NCBI RefSeq assembly: GCF_014764505.1
Contig: NZ_JACXWX010000044.1
Span: 1 to 37,922 of the forward strand
Origin: Phormidium tenue FACHB-886
GTDB taxonomy: Bacteria > Cyanobacteriota > Cyanobacteriia > Elainellales > Elainellaceae
Direction of reading: 5' to 3'
Length of the DNA: 37,922 bases
Shown: piece by piece, positions 1 to 8,075 of the stretch
Layout of the letters: every line of letters starts with the position of its first letter
Numbering within the stretch: the stretch's first letter is position 1
Position numbers and translations under genes: made by a program
Notes under the pieces: generated by a model
Databases searched by the model: none
What the model was told of the DNA's origin: nothing
What the model saw: only the letters and a program-made list of their open reading frames with translations

Positions 1-1
1 G

Positions 2-241
2 GGCAAAAAGTGCCGACACTTAAACAGAGCAGGAGTAGACATCAGAGGAAGAAAAGGCAAGGTTGGTCCTATCTACCTTACCACCCACCAGTTTTTGCGA
101 CACAACCGTTTGACGAAAGGCTATCAATTTGTCAGCATTCATATCGGCTTCCGAGAATTGGTAGTGCTTTTCTCAGAATGCCAGGAGCAGTCGGTTTCTT
201 TCGCTGACTGCTCTTTTTTACCGCCTTACTACTCCGCTTAG
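2..241 (+). pseudogene. C-terminal fragment of an integrase-type transposase (tentative)
   Basis: A reading frame open from the window edge ends at the TAG at 239-241. It has alternating basic and beta-strand-like character (for example VDIRGRKGKVGPIYLTTHQF), resembling the beta-barrel tail that follows the catalytic core of IS481-type or other integrase-core transposases. Another frame is also open over 1-207 but reads as low-complexity arginine/serine. The gene is cut by the window edge, so no catalytic residues can be seen. A 37-nt stretch of it (74-110) recurs in inverted orientation at 32712-32748, as expected of a mobile-element relic. The family assignment is inferred from character, not from a recognised signature. 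Confidence 0.3.
186..219 (+). terminator. Rho-independent terminator-like hairpin
   Basis: Arms agcagtc (186-192) and gactgct (206-212) pair perfectly across a 13-nt loop and are followed by a run of six T (214-219). It overlaps the end of the transposase-like frame, so it probably terminates that transcript. Confidence 0.5.
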
Positions 242-253
242 TCTAAACTCCAG

Positions 254-346
254 TCAATCAGTCGAACGAAAGAATAGGGTTCCACTAGAAAAAAGGAAGC
301 CAAGTTCTCGATAAGGAATGATGAGTACTCAGTTCTGGCACTTTCG
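254..346. repeat. Copy A of a ~93 bp MITE-like repeat
   Basis: The stretch matches 1286-1379 in direct orientation with about 91% identity (roughly eight differences plus a one-base length change). The two copies bracket the acetyltransferase gene. This copy keeps the right inverted arm (tgagtactcagttct) but not a clear left arm, so it looks like a truncated copy of the element at 1260-1369. Confidence 0.7.
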
Positions 347-465
347 TTAAAAGAGCATACAGCCGTCAAGCTTTGGATCGATGAGGATAAGTTGGGGGCG
401 ATCGCGCTTGATCATTCAGTCGGCTTCCAGGTCATTGGCTCCTGCTACACCGGATATTTTAGGAG

Positions 466-1095
466 TTAGAGAATTTTTTGCCCCATGGCATCAAACGCTG
501 CAACGCTGGCAGTCGCCGCTTTACTGGTTGGGTAATCCTCGGCAAATAACGACCAAATCATAGAATCTCGTTTGCGTCCCTCATGATTCTCTACTCGTTG
601 CCGCAGTGTCGCCTCATGAACAAAGCCCAGTTTGCGTGGAACCGCTGCGCTTCTGAGGTTGGTTGGATTACAGTGAATTTCGACTCGTGCTACCTGATTG
701 ACGGTAAACGCCACTTTGGTTAGAGCTGCTGCTGCCTCGGTTGCCAACCCCTGATTGATATGATGAGCATGAATCCAGTAGCCAATCTCCAGTGCCTCGT
801 TGCCAATTCCTGTGTGCAGCCCGGTTCCGCCTAGCACCTGCGTTTCGTCGAGATTGAAGATGCCATAGGTAAAGTCCTGCTCCAGGTCGAACTCGCCACG
901 GGATTGCCTGAGCCAATGCATTCGCTGTTGCAAATCTTTGGGTTCCTCATGTGCCCACGGCATCCAGGCTTTGAGATGCTCCAAACTTTGAGCGATCGCA
1001 GTGGACAACAACGGCGCGTCAGTTGGATGCCAACAGCGCACAACCAGTCGTTGAGTATGAATTCGATAGGCTGGACTCAGAGGTTCCGTTGGCAT
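466..1095 (-). CDS. GNAT-family N-acetyltransferase (RimJ/RimL type)
   Basis: The 209-residue product has the layout of the RimJ/RimL group: an N-terminal RLVVR strand, a central IGYWIH strand (about 104-109), the acetyl-CoA pyrophosphate-binding loop around NQGLATEA (about 114-121), and the late HCNPTNLRSA...KLGF segment (about 141-158). Such enzymes move an acetyl group from acetyl-CoA to an amine of a protein N-terminus or small molecule in the cytoplasm; the substrate here cannot be read. ATG at 1095 is the natural start because the family begins just before the RL-V-R strand. About 30 residues after the domain are unstructured and variable. It stands alone between two copies of a MITE-like repeat, which suggests it may be mobile or recently rearranged. 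Confidence 0.88.
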   Translation of the reverse strand: MPTEPLSPAYRIHTQRLVVRCWHPTDAPLLSTAIAQSLEHLKAWMPWAHEEPKDLQQRMHWLRQSRGEFDLEQDFTYGIFNLDETQVLGGTGLHTGIGNEALEIGYWIHAHHINQGLATEAAAALTKVAFTVNQVARVEIHCNPTNLRSAAVPRKLGFVHEATLRQRVENHEGRKRDSMIWSLFAEDYPTSKAATASVAAFDAMGQKIL

Positions 1096-1097
1096 GA

Positions 1098-1262
1098 TTG
1101 GTGAAAATTCCTACAGGTGAACCGGTTAAGGGGCTACTACAGCAAACCTCCCTCCTAATCCAGATGCTGAGGCAATTTACTGATTTGAATCCTGAAGACA
1201 CGACCGCCATTGAGCAGACTGCATCGATCCTGTGGACTGCTTTGGGCACTGAAACTGTTAGA
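1098..1262 (+). pseudogene. Possible small ORF interrupted by a MITE-like element
   Basis: A frame starting with TTG (1098) or GTG (1101) reads a plausible helical peptide (LLQQTSLLIQMLRQFTDL is part of it) up to about 1262, where the MITE-like element begins and the remainder becomes element sequence. It is divergent from the acetyltransferase with almost no space between. No family is recognised. It could equally be non-coding. Confidence 0.22.
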
Positions 1263-1369
1263 ACCGAGTACTCAGATCCCAATTCTCAATCAGTCGAACG
1301 AAAGAATAGGGGGTTCACTAGAAAAAAGGAAACCAAGTTCTTAATAAGGAATGATGAATACTCAGTTCT
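1260..1369. mobile_element. MITE-like element (copy B) with 15 bp inverted ends and TA flanks
   Basis: Inverted arms at 1260-1274 (agaaccgagtactca) and 1355-1369 (tgaatactcagttct) match at 13 of 15 positions. The inner boundary gaac...gttc is bordered by TA on both sides, the target pattern of IS630/Tc1-type transposons. Similarity to copy A runs from 1286 to 1379, slightly past the right arm. No coding capacity is seen, so it would depend on a transposase elsewhere. Confidence 0.6.
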
Positions 1370-1500
1370 AATACTTTCGGTATCCAACGCTGTTACGGCT
1401 TAGGTTGTTCCGGTCAATCGAGCGTGACAGGTTTGTCAGTTGTGTTTCTGGGGAGAATCTACCCCATTGATTTTGCTGCTAGAATCGCTTCATGTAAGGA

Positions 1501-2150
1501 TTGCCGATTAGTTTTATCTTGATTTTACTTCTTGGTGCAGTAGATGCCTGGACATACAGATTGCCAGAATCTATTTCACAAACATTAGCAGTTGTAGAGA
1601 TAGTCAATATGTTGTCTTTAGAACTAACTAGCAACGGTAATGGTAGGGAAATCAATGGCATCCTCTTTGAAACACTGCTGTCTGTGCAAACCATTTTTGT
1701 TCCTCAATCAGGAGAGCAGGTTCCAGTTCAGTTTGGCGTTCGTATTACCAATCAAAGCTCAATCTCTTATCGATTTCATCTAGCTGGTTTTATTCCAGTC
1801 TATTTGATGAGAATGGGCAGACGATGAGAACCAGCGGAGGGAGTAATGCTCGACGACGTTTAGGAATTGAAGCCGTTCCACTCATCAGCCCTAAATCGAG
1901 TCTGAGTTTCGCGATGAATTTTACGTTGAGCTGGAGGTGTGAAAACTCCTTGGGCTTTGGAGGACACGATCTTCATGGAGGAATTTGGGCATTTCTTGAC
2001 TTTCAACCTGGCAGTTATCAGTTTCGCTTCACCTACAGCAATCAATCGCCTTGGTACGAAATTACCTTCCCAAACAAAGCTGAGATTAGTGATTTTTGGA
2101 TAGGTACGGTTTCTACGCCTCTAGTTCCGTTTTCTTTGGTGCAACCGTGA
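1501..2150 (+). pseudogene. Unknown gene split by a single-base frameshift
   Basis: Two adjacent frames belong to one protein. The first runs from a TTG at 1501, or more credibly the ATG at 1609, and stops at 1827. The second is open through the same region and ends at 2150. Reading the first frame to about 1798 and then the second joins the text smoothly (...FIPV / FDENGQTMRTSGG...), giving about 180 residues from the ATG. A one-base loss near 1798-1803 explains this. The product is rich in beta-strand-like and aromatic sequence (RYRF-like, SYQFRFTYSNQSPWYEI), suggesting a compact beta-sandwich, but I recognise no family. It may be a true pseudogene or a sequencing error. Confidence 0.55.
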
Positions 2151-2238
2151 TCGAAAAGGTGATGAGGGAATGAGCAGAAAGAGAAGCAAAGCTGGAGAAG
2201 ATGCTATCCTCCATGGACAAGAGAAGACGATTAGAGCT

Positions 2239-3393
2239 TCAAAGTTGGTCAACCTGGCGCTTCAGGGCTTCTAGCTTGGCAGTAACCGAGTCTTTAAGCT
2301 CGCTGGAAGTTGTGGTAGAGGAAGTTGCCGGCGCTGAGGGCAACTGCTGACTTAAAGGGTTACCGCCCAGGAGCTGCCCCTTCAGGGCTTCTAGCTCCTC
2401 ATCCACATCGCTGCCGGGCTCTAGCTGAATAAACTGCTGCTCTAAGTCTGCCCCTGTCTGCTCAGCCGCCTGCGCTCGAGCTTCCATTTGCCGCACTTTT
2501 TCTTCCATGCGCTCAAAAGCAGACATGGCGCTGCTGGTGCCCAAACTGCTCACTGGAAGTTGGAGCTGCCCATTTACCTGAACAGCCGCAATCTGCTCCT
2601 TCAAGCGGGTTCTCATCGTTTTTGCTTCAGAGATTTTGGCTTCTAGAAGCGTTAGATTTCGCTTAAGGCTTTTAACTGAAGCCGGTTCTCGATGGAGCTG
2701 AACTTTAAGGCTGCTGAGAACTCTAGCGTGCATCTTCTTGCGGCGCAGCGCTTCTCGTGCCAGATATTCATCTCCTTTTTGCAGAGCAAGTTGTGCCCGT
2801 CGTTCCCATTTACTGACTTCCGCCTGTGCCTGTTCATAGTGCTGTTGAAGTCGCTTTTGGCTAGCAATTACAGTGACAATTGCTTGACGTGCGTTCTGCG
2901 AGTCTGCTTCCATCTGCTCGATCGCGCTAGCCAAAAGCTTCTCTGGATCAATGCCTTGCTGAAGCAGACGATTTAAGCCAACGAAACCCAGTCCAACCAC
3001 GGCTCCTCCTGCCGCCATGGAAGCGATCCCAACCCCAATCGCACCTCCACCAACGGCTACACCCACTCCTCCGATCGCTGCTGAAGTGGCTGCCCCTGCC
3101 GCTGCTCCAATGAGCGCAGCACTTGCACAGGAAGCATCGTCTTCAATCAGCGAGCGCAACACTTCGTACAGGGCAGCACCTGTTAACGCACCAGCGGCAG
3201 CAAGCGGAACAGCACCAAGGCTGTAGCCTGTCCCACTTGCTAACAGTCCCACCTTGCTAATAGAAGCACCTGTAACTGCTCCTCCCACAACTAGGGCAGT
3301 TCCTGCAATGGGATAATTTTCCTCGTAATCACCTTGATTGGAGTTCAGCTCGGCTCGAACCACCTGACTAATACGATTGAATAACTGCCCCAT
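2239..3393 (-). CDS. PspA/IM30 (Vipp1)-like protein with an inserted membrane domain
   Basis: Residues 1-18 (MGQLFNRISQVVRAELNS) are the membrane-binding first helix of PspA/IM30. Canonical sequence resumes at about 148 (DPEKLLASAIEQMEAD) and continues through the long coiled coil (WERRAQLALQKGDEYLAREAL, TLLEAKISEAKT, TSSAMSAFERMEEKV) to about 340. A Vipp1-like tail helix ends the protein (AKLEALKRQVDQL). Between helix 1 and helix 2 lie about 130 residues of glycine/alanine-rich, strongly hydrophobic sequence (about 28-147) that ordinary members (220-260 aa) lack. IM30 proteins are ESCRT-III relatives that polymerise on and remodel membranes; this one should be permanently anchored by the insert. 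It is monocistronic, with unknown genes around it. The family call is firm; the role of the insert is inference. Confidence 0.88.
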   Translation of the reverse strand: MGQLFNRISQVVRAELNSNQGDYEENYPIAGTALVVGGAVTGASISKVGLLASGTGYSLGAVPLAAAGALTGAALYEVLRSLIEDDASCASAALIGAAAGAATSAAIGGVGVAVGGGAIGVGIASMAAGGAVVGLGFVGLNRLLQQGIDPEKLLASAIEQMEADSQNARQAIVTVIASQKRLQQHYEQAQAEVSKWERRAQLALQKGDEYLAREALRRKKMHARVLSSLKVQLHREPASVKSLKRNLTLLEAKISEAKTMRTRLKEQIAAVQVNGQLQLPVSSLGTSSAMSAFERMEEKVRQMEARAQAAEQTGADLEQQFIQLEPGSDVDEELEALKGQLLGGNPLSQQLPSAPATSSTTTSSELKDSVTAKLEALKRQVDQL

Positions 3394-3669
3394 AACGCTC
3401 TACTCCTGATCGTGTTTTTGCTGGCAGCACCCAATCCTCCAAGCTTAAGCGCAACTGACTTTGCCTGTTTGATGGAGATTAACAAATTCCTCTAATCTTC
3501 AAAGAGCGCTTGTCGATCTAAAGCTCTGTGCAGCCTGAAGGATTCAGCGGTATAACGCCCAAGTTGGCGAGCTACGCGGCAAAGTATCCCCGGTGATGCA
3601 AACCGTTCTCTCTCTGCCGCTCATACTGATGCACCTTCTGCCCCAACGAGGCAAACACACGCTCTTTTT

Positions 3670-4029
3670 ATGACAGCATCCCAGATCACAGAAGCAATCT
3701 GGTATTCTAGAATAGAACAGCTGTACCTACTGCCTCATGCCACCATGCTCCAGGAAGTGTTTCTCGAAAGCGATTGGGAAGATGCCGCTCATGCTCGGCA
3801 GTGTCGAGATGCTCGTATTGAGGAACTGCAAACCCAAGGAATGGTTTGCACTGCTGAGAACCTGTGGAACGTCCAAGGCTATCGCGTCTATCTGCTAGTC
3901 GCAACTCGTGATGTACCCGAAGCAGCTGAAGCACTTGCTCATCGTGCCCACCCTCAGAACGCGCAGGCTAATCCTGCTAAGCGACCTGTGCGCCGTTCGC
4001 CTGCAATCTCCAGCATTGAGGTGCGCTGA
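3670..4029 (+). CDS. Hypothetical protein, 119 aa
   Basis: ATG at 3670 opens an uninterrupted soluble protein with a regular helical first half (LQEVFLESDWEDAAHARQCR) and a basic, proline-rich tail. Codon use is even and matches the neighbouring genes; the opposite-strand frame is poorer. No signal peptide, membrane segment or known motif is seen, and I do not recognise a family. It follows 276 bases without a supported gene. Confidence 0.55.
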   Translation: MTASQITEAIWYSRIEQLYLLPHATMLQEVFLESDWEDAAHARQCRDARIEELQTQGMVCTAENLWNVQGYRVYLLVATRDVPEAAEALAHRAHPQNAQANPAKRPVRRSPAISSIEVR

Positions 4030-4548
4030 TTGTCCTCAAAAAGCTCACCCTCGCTACCTGGCTCTGTGCTCCTCGTCGCTCTCATAAACCTTGCTTGTGC
4101 CATGGATTTTGCTCGCGAGCTTGAACGCTAGCAGTGAGGGTGGAACATCTAGCATCACAAGCGCGATCGCAGATCTCCTACATCGCCAGGTCTGATTCAG
4201 TAGTACTCATCGCGGCAAAGCAGAGAGAGCGAATCTATCAGGGTTCATTGAAGCAATTCTTGCGGCTGAGGGTTCAGCGGTTGAGCCTGAGCAAATAAGC
4301 ACAGCTAAAGGCAGAGCGTCAAGCTACAGTCCACAGCGACGGACAAATCGTCATTGGTAAGGTTACACAGAGATAATGGAATTACAACCGAGAGATGAGT
4401 TTGAGATCGAATTAGGATACAAACATATTTATCTATTTAGGATTGAATCATGATAATTGATAGTAAGAAAGAAGTATAAGCTCAAGCCTACTTCTCCGAA
4501 GTGTTATCAATAGTTGCACTGTGGCTTTGGCTGTGCTGGCGATCGCCC
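4030..4548. other. 519-base interval without a supported gene
   Basis: Short plus-strand stretches around 4215-4360 read like worn coding sequence (KQRERIYQGSLKQFLRLRV), interrupted by stops and a frame change, so this may be a decayed gene. The part from 4370 to 4500 is AT-rich with no long frame. No RNA gene or clear terminator is seen. Confidence 0.4.
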
Positions 4549-4791
4549 CTATTCATTTTTTCCCAACACGAGCAGTGTCAGCCCCAGACCAATTAATAGG
4601 TCTTTGCTTAGTTGCGATGGCGGCACTTCCTGTTGCTGCCAGGGATAAGGCAGCAACGATCGTCCCTCTGCTCTAGCGGCGGATTCGCCTAGTAGTTCCG
4701 CTAGGCGGTAGTGATACTCCTCGTGGGGGCTAAGTGTGCCCCTGTGGAATCGCAGCATGGCTTGCCAATATTCGTCCGCGGTCATTGTCAT
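4549..4791 (-). CDS. Small hypothetical protein with a hydrophobic C-terminus, 80 aa
   Basis: ATG at 4791 gives an 80-residue product. An acidic/aromatic N-terminal half (ADEYWQAMLRFHRG) resembles small cyanobacterial regulatory or phycobilisome-era helical proteins only loosely. The C-terminal stretch LLIGLGLTLLVLG could be one membrane helix. A 16 bp perfect palindrome lies about 50 bases upstream (4840-4855), a reasonable operator position. No family is recognised. Confidence 0.5.
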   Translation of the reverse strand: MTMTADEYWQAMLRFHRGTLSPHEEYHYRLAELLGESAARAEGRSLLPYPWQQQEVPPSQLSKDLLIGLGLTLLVLGKNE

Positions 4792-4839
4792 TGCCCAACT
4801 CGTACTCTTCTTCTAGTAAAGCACTTTTGAAAAGAGCAG

Positions 4840-4855
4840 CTTTAATCGATTAAAG
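4840..4855. promoter_or_regulatory. 16 bp perfect palindrome, candidate operator
   Basis: The sequence ctttaatcgattaaag is its own reverse complement. It lies about 50 bases upstream of the minus-strand small gene starting at 4791, where a dimeric repressor could act. There is no T-run after it, so it is unlikely to be a terminator. Confidence 0.35.
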
Positions 4856-5021
4856 AGTTAATCTATTGGGGCATGGACGGCAGTATTACTTATTTTTCCG
4901 CTGTGGAATGACCCAAGCTGGCAGGGACGATCGCCAAGACGGGTGAGCAGACAGACAGAACTTGTCCACGTCACCTTTGAGACAGCAGCAAGAAACGAGT
5001 GCCCCAAAGAAGTGTGGTGTG

Positions 5022-5530
5022 AGCGATGACGAGTGGGCATTTGTTGCTCCATACTTAACCCTAATGACAGAAGATGCGCCCTAACGGCATCATAGCCTGC
5101 GCGAAGTGTTCAATGGACTACGCTCTCGTTGTTCGTTCTGGGAGTGCCTGGCGGTTAATGCCGCATGATTTGCCGCCGTGGTACAGGGTGTACCAACAAA
5201 CTCAACGTCGGTTTAAAGCAGGCGTGTTTGAAACAATTGTCGATGATTTGAGAGGACTGTTGAGGCTGGCTCAGGGGCGTAACGAGCAACCATCTGCAGT
5301 GGATTCTCGATAGTCGGACGTTGCAATCCACGCCTGAGAGTGGTGGACGAGATGAATATGACGGTGCTAAGCGTAAAAGGGGGAACAAGGTTCATCTTGC
5401 GGTCGATACGTTAGGGCATTTATTGGAATTAGTTGTGACACCAGCGAATGAATTAGTTGGATTTCATCTAATTGCATTTGCCATTCTCATGCTTGGACGA
5501 TTTGCTGAGTTGACCGTGAAAAGTGCATAA
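5022..5530 (+). pseudogene. IS5-family transposase remnant (frameshifts and internal deletion)
   Basis: Pieces of an IS5-type transposase are readable in order but in changing frames. DDEWAFVAPYLTLMTEDA (5024 on) is the N-terminal DUF4096 region. Then VRSGSAWRLMPHDLPPW (about 5125-5180) follows in another frame, and [13 protein letters not shown]...[20 protein letters not shown], the first catalytic aspartate region, in a third. After TPANELV (about 5450) the text jumps directly to the usual C-terminal [16 protein letters not shown]...KSA, so the middle with the remaining catalytic residues is deleted. At least two frameshifts and one deletion make it non-functional. Confidence 0.85.
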
Positions 5531-5718
5531 CACCTTCTAGCGCACCACCGGAGAATTTACAGCAGGAGAGGCTGCTTACAAGATGCTTTTAGGTTGTTGA
5601 TATTGTATTCAACTCAATCGGAAAACGCTATGCTCTTAATGCATTGGACCTAAATTCTGGAATATACTCTTTCGAGGGGTTGAGCCCAAATCCCCAGTTT
5701 AGGAATTTTGGAAAAGTA

Positions 5719-6519
5719 ATGAAGATAATGTGTTTGAACGGATGGGGAGGAAAGTTACAGGAACATCTAATTCCTTATGTTCACGATACGTCGCCTGATG
5801 TATTGTGTCTGCAAGAAGTTGTTCATACGCCTACTAGTCATAAGGACTGGCTGACTTATCGTGATGGCGATCATGTCCTGCCTCAACGGGCGAACTTCTT
5901 TCGTGACGTGTCCGAGGCTTTGCCAGATCACGTTGCGACATTTTGCCCCGCAGCGCAGGGCATTTTGTGGGATGGGGAGCAACAGATACCCTCACAGTGG
6001 GGGCTTGCCACATTCACCCGAAAGAGCTTTCCAATCATCGGGCAGATTCAGGGGTTTGTGCACAAATCCTTTGCAACAAACGGTTATGGTGAACATCCTC
6101 GGTCTCGAAGTGCCCATGCAATTCGTGTCTTTGACTTTGAGAAAGATAGACCAGTCAGCATTGTTCATATGCACGGACTAAGGGACCTGAACGGCAAAAG
6201 GGATACGCCAGAGCGGGTGGCGCAGGCGCACAGGCTGTTAGCACTGGCACAAGCCGTTATGGAAGAAAATGACCCTCTCGTGGTCTGTGGCGACTTCAAT
6301 ATCGAGCCGGACAGTGAAACTTTTGATGTCCTCAAAAAGCTGGGATTGGCTGATCTAGTAACCTCGCGCGGATTTACCGATACTCGGACTTCTCACTACC
6401 AAAAGCCCGGGCGGTTTGCCGACTACATGCTCGTCAATCCATCTGTTGCAGTGGTTAGCTTTCAGGTGGTAGAGCAGCCTGAGGTATCAGATCATCGACC
6501 ACTAATTCTCGAAATCTGA
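5719..6519 (+). CDS. Endonuclease/exonuclease/phosphatase (EEP) family protein
   Basis: The product shows the ordered EEP signatures: MKIMCLNGWGG at the start (the family Asn), LCLQEV with the metal-binding glutamate (about 33), HMHGL with the central histidine, VVCGDFNIEPDS (Asp/Asn pair), FADYMLV, and the C-terminal SDHRPLILEI with the catalytic histidine. Such enzymes are Mg-dependent phosphodiesterases acting on nucleic acids, inositol phosphates or phospholipids. I chose ATG 5719 (266 aa) because homologues begin at this strand; a TTG at 5644 would add 25 residues without family match. No signal peptide is seen, so the protein should be cytoplasmic. The substrate is unknown. An inverted repeat follows the stop codon immediately. 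Confidence 0.88.
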   Translation: MKIMCLNGWGGKLQEHLIPYVHDTSPDVLCLQEVVHTPTSHKDWLTYRDGDHVLPQRANFFRDVSEALPDHVATFCPAAQGILWDGEQQIPSQWGLATFTRKSFPIIGQIQGFVHKSFATNGYGEHPRSRSAHAIRVFDFEKDRPVSIVHMHGLRDLNGKRDTPERVAQAHRLLALAQAVMEENDPLVVCGDFNIEPDSETFDVLKKLGLADLVTSRGFTDTRTSHYQKPGRFADYMLVNPSVAVVSFQVVEQPEVSDHRPLILEI

Positions 6520-6550
6520 ACAGGTCTTTTTGGCAATGTTCTAGACCTGT
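6520..6550. terminator. Inverted repeat just after the EEP gene, possible terminator
   Basis: Arms acaggtct (6520-6527) and agacctgt (6543-6550) pair perfectly over a 15-nt loop directly after the TGA. There is no T-run downstream, so it could be a weak or RNA-stabilising hairpin rather than a classical intrinsic terminator. Confidence 0.35.
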
Positions 6551-6659
6551 AGATTAGAGGGATAATCTCTGAGAATTCAGTGACTCATACAGCTATGGTG
6601 CTAGAGCCTCTCCAATGTCAGTCTCTGAGAGACTTCATAATCTAAAATCCAGAGATGCA

Positions 6660-7190
6660 TTACCTTGGTGGGTAGCCAATTTTGCCCCAAATTCGTTGCT
6701 CACAAACTGTCTTGGTTGCCCTCGCCGCATGAGGATCAAAGCTTTGATCAGGGTTGTGCAGCACTGAATGCTGGCGCAATTGGGTGCAGTCCGCTTTAAG
6801 CCACCCCTGCCAGTCACCCAGCCACAGCCGCACCATCTTGTCAAAGCTGCCGCTAGCGATCGTCTTGCCGTCAGGGCTAAATTCTAGAGACCCGACAGTA
6901 TCTGTGTGTCCCTGAAGGAGTTGACCGATGGGCTGTCCCTGCAAATCCCACAACCGCACGGTTTTATCTGCATTGCCACAACCACTAGCGATCGTCTTGC
7001 CGTCGGGGCTAAATATCACAGACAAAACGGGAGCCATATGTCCCTGAAGAGGTTGACCGATAGGTTGCCTCTGCAAGTCCCACAACCGCACCATCTTGTC
7101 ATTGCTACCGCTACCGCTACCGCTCGTCTTGCCATCGAGGCTAAATGCTACAGAACTAACAGCATCTGTGTGTCCCTGGAAGGGTTGACA
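6660..7190 (-). pseudogene. WD40-repeat protein, C-terminal remnant
   Basis: Three WD40 blades are readable (GHTDAVSSVAFSLDGKT, GHMAPVLSVIFSPDGKT, GHTDTVGSLEFSPDGKT, each followed by VRLWDLQ or VRLW). A characteristic cyanobacterial tail follows (GDWQGWLKADCTQLRQHSVL). Full-length relatives carry seven to fourteen blades and often an N-terminal NACHT or kinase domain. Here everything before the first visible blade is missing, and the sequence changes abruptly at about 7190 into a transposase tail on the other strand. No proper start codon context exists, so this is a truncated gene. Confidence 0.85.
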
Positions 7191-7193
7191 ATA

Positions 7194-7304
7194 TTGCGAG
7201 CCCAAAATCGTTCAGTTTTAACTTATCTGGTTGTGGCATGCCGGGCTGCTCGGCAGGGTCAGCCTGTTCCATCCTTACTGCCTGCTGATACCTCTATCCC
7301 GTAA
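7194..7304 (+). pseudogene. IS66-type transposase C-terminal fragment
   Basis: The frame reads LRAQNRSVLTYLVVACRAAR followed by QGQPVPSLLP and stops at 7302-7304. This is the pattern of the extreme C-terminus of IS66-family transposases (RSVLDYL...G..APSLLP). Only about 36 residues remain, and the upstream junction coincides with the break in the WD40 gene. The family call rests on this short motif. Confidence 0.5.
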
Positions 7305-7330
7305 ACGATTACAAATATTTGAGCTGTCCA

Positions 7331-8023
7331 TTAACTATTTAATGCAGGCAAAATGATATTGATTAGTTGAGACGAGAGAAAAGCTGCACCAATACCACAT
7401 AGCACGAATCCAGCGGACTGGATTTTGGACGACATTTGGGAAGCATCCTTACGTCGTGATAGGACTTGACTAAGCATCATTACGCTGGTCGTAATTCCCA
7501 TTTGAATAGTGGTGAACCCTAGCAAATACGCAAGAAGGGGAGCCATAGAAGCGCCGAAAATCGCTTCGCCATAAGCAAACCCGTGACAGATACCAGCTAG
7601 CGCTGCCAAAGCCATAATCAGCAATGTGTTAGGGCTGTCTTTCAGCACTAGCAAAATGCCGAATAGCAGAACCGAGCCTGAAATCAATAATTCTGCTCCG
7701 GGCAAACCAACCCCCATCAGATGCAGCCCAGTGCCGACCATTGCAAATAACACAAACGAGATCGCAATTAAAATGCCCTGCCGTTTGGTGGCAGCTAGTA
7801 AGCCAACAGCCACAATAAAGGCAAAATGATCGACCCCAATCACGGGATGCGCCAACCCAGACAAAAAGCCTTCGATGAAGTTAGAGGGTGTTTTGCCGCC
7901 CATTGGGTGATGTGCTAGGGCAGGGGTGCTGATAAGCAGCATCAGCAAAACTGTGGTCAGTTGCAAAAATCGGGTTAGGTTGAACGTTCTCAAGGAGATA
8001 GAGCGAAGTAATTGTTGAGGCAT
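7331..8023 (-). CDS. HupE/UreJ family protein, putative cobalt/nickel permease
   Basis: The protein is 230 aa from ATG 8023; an in-frame TTG at 8071 would add 16 unlikely residues. It has a signal peptide ending in ALA before HHPMGGK, which leaves a histidine-rich N-terminus suited to metal capture. About six membrane helices follow, with the family motifs HPVIGVDHFAFIVAVGLL and GICHGFAYGEAI. HupE/UreJ members import Ni or Co for metalloenzymes. Here it is the last gene of the nitrile hydratase cluster, whose alpha subunit carries a cobalt-type motif, so Co uptake is the likely role (inference). It is separated from the accessory gene by about 50 bases. Confidence 0.87.
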   Translation of the reverse strand: MPQQLLRSISLRTFNLTRFLQLTTVLLMLLISTPALAHHPMGGKTPSNFIEGFLSGLAHPVIGVDHFAFIVAVGLLAATKRQGILIAISFVLFAMVGTGLHLMGVGLPGAELLISGSVLLFGILLVLKDSPNTLLIMALAALAGICHGFAYGEAIFGASMAPLLAYLLGFTTIQMGITTSVMMLSQVLSRRKDASQMSSKIQSAGFVLCGIGAAFLSSQLINIILPALNS

Positions 8024-8075
8024 AGTGCAAATTTTAGAGGGAGAAATAATGGGAACACAGAAGGTATTCAACAGA

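Noticed and set aside
10-207. 65-codon frame at the left edge
   Set aside because: Rich in Arg/Ser/Gln without structure; the neighbouring frame from base 2 to 241 is more protein-like and was preferred.
668-1043. Additional minus-strand frames inside the acetyltransferase gene
   Set aside because: Shadows of the GNAT frame with no family sequence.
4858-5052. 64-codon minus-strand frame
   Set aside because: It overlaps the start of the IS5 remnant antisense and has no protein-like pattern.
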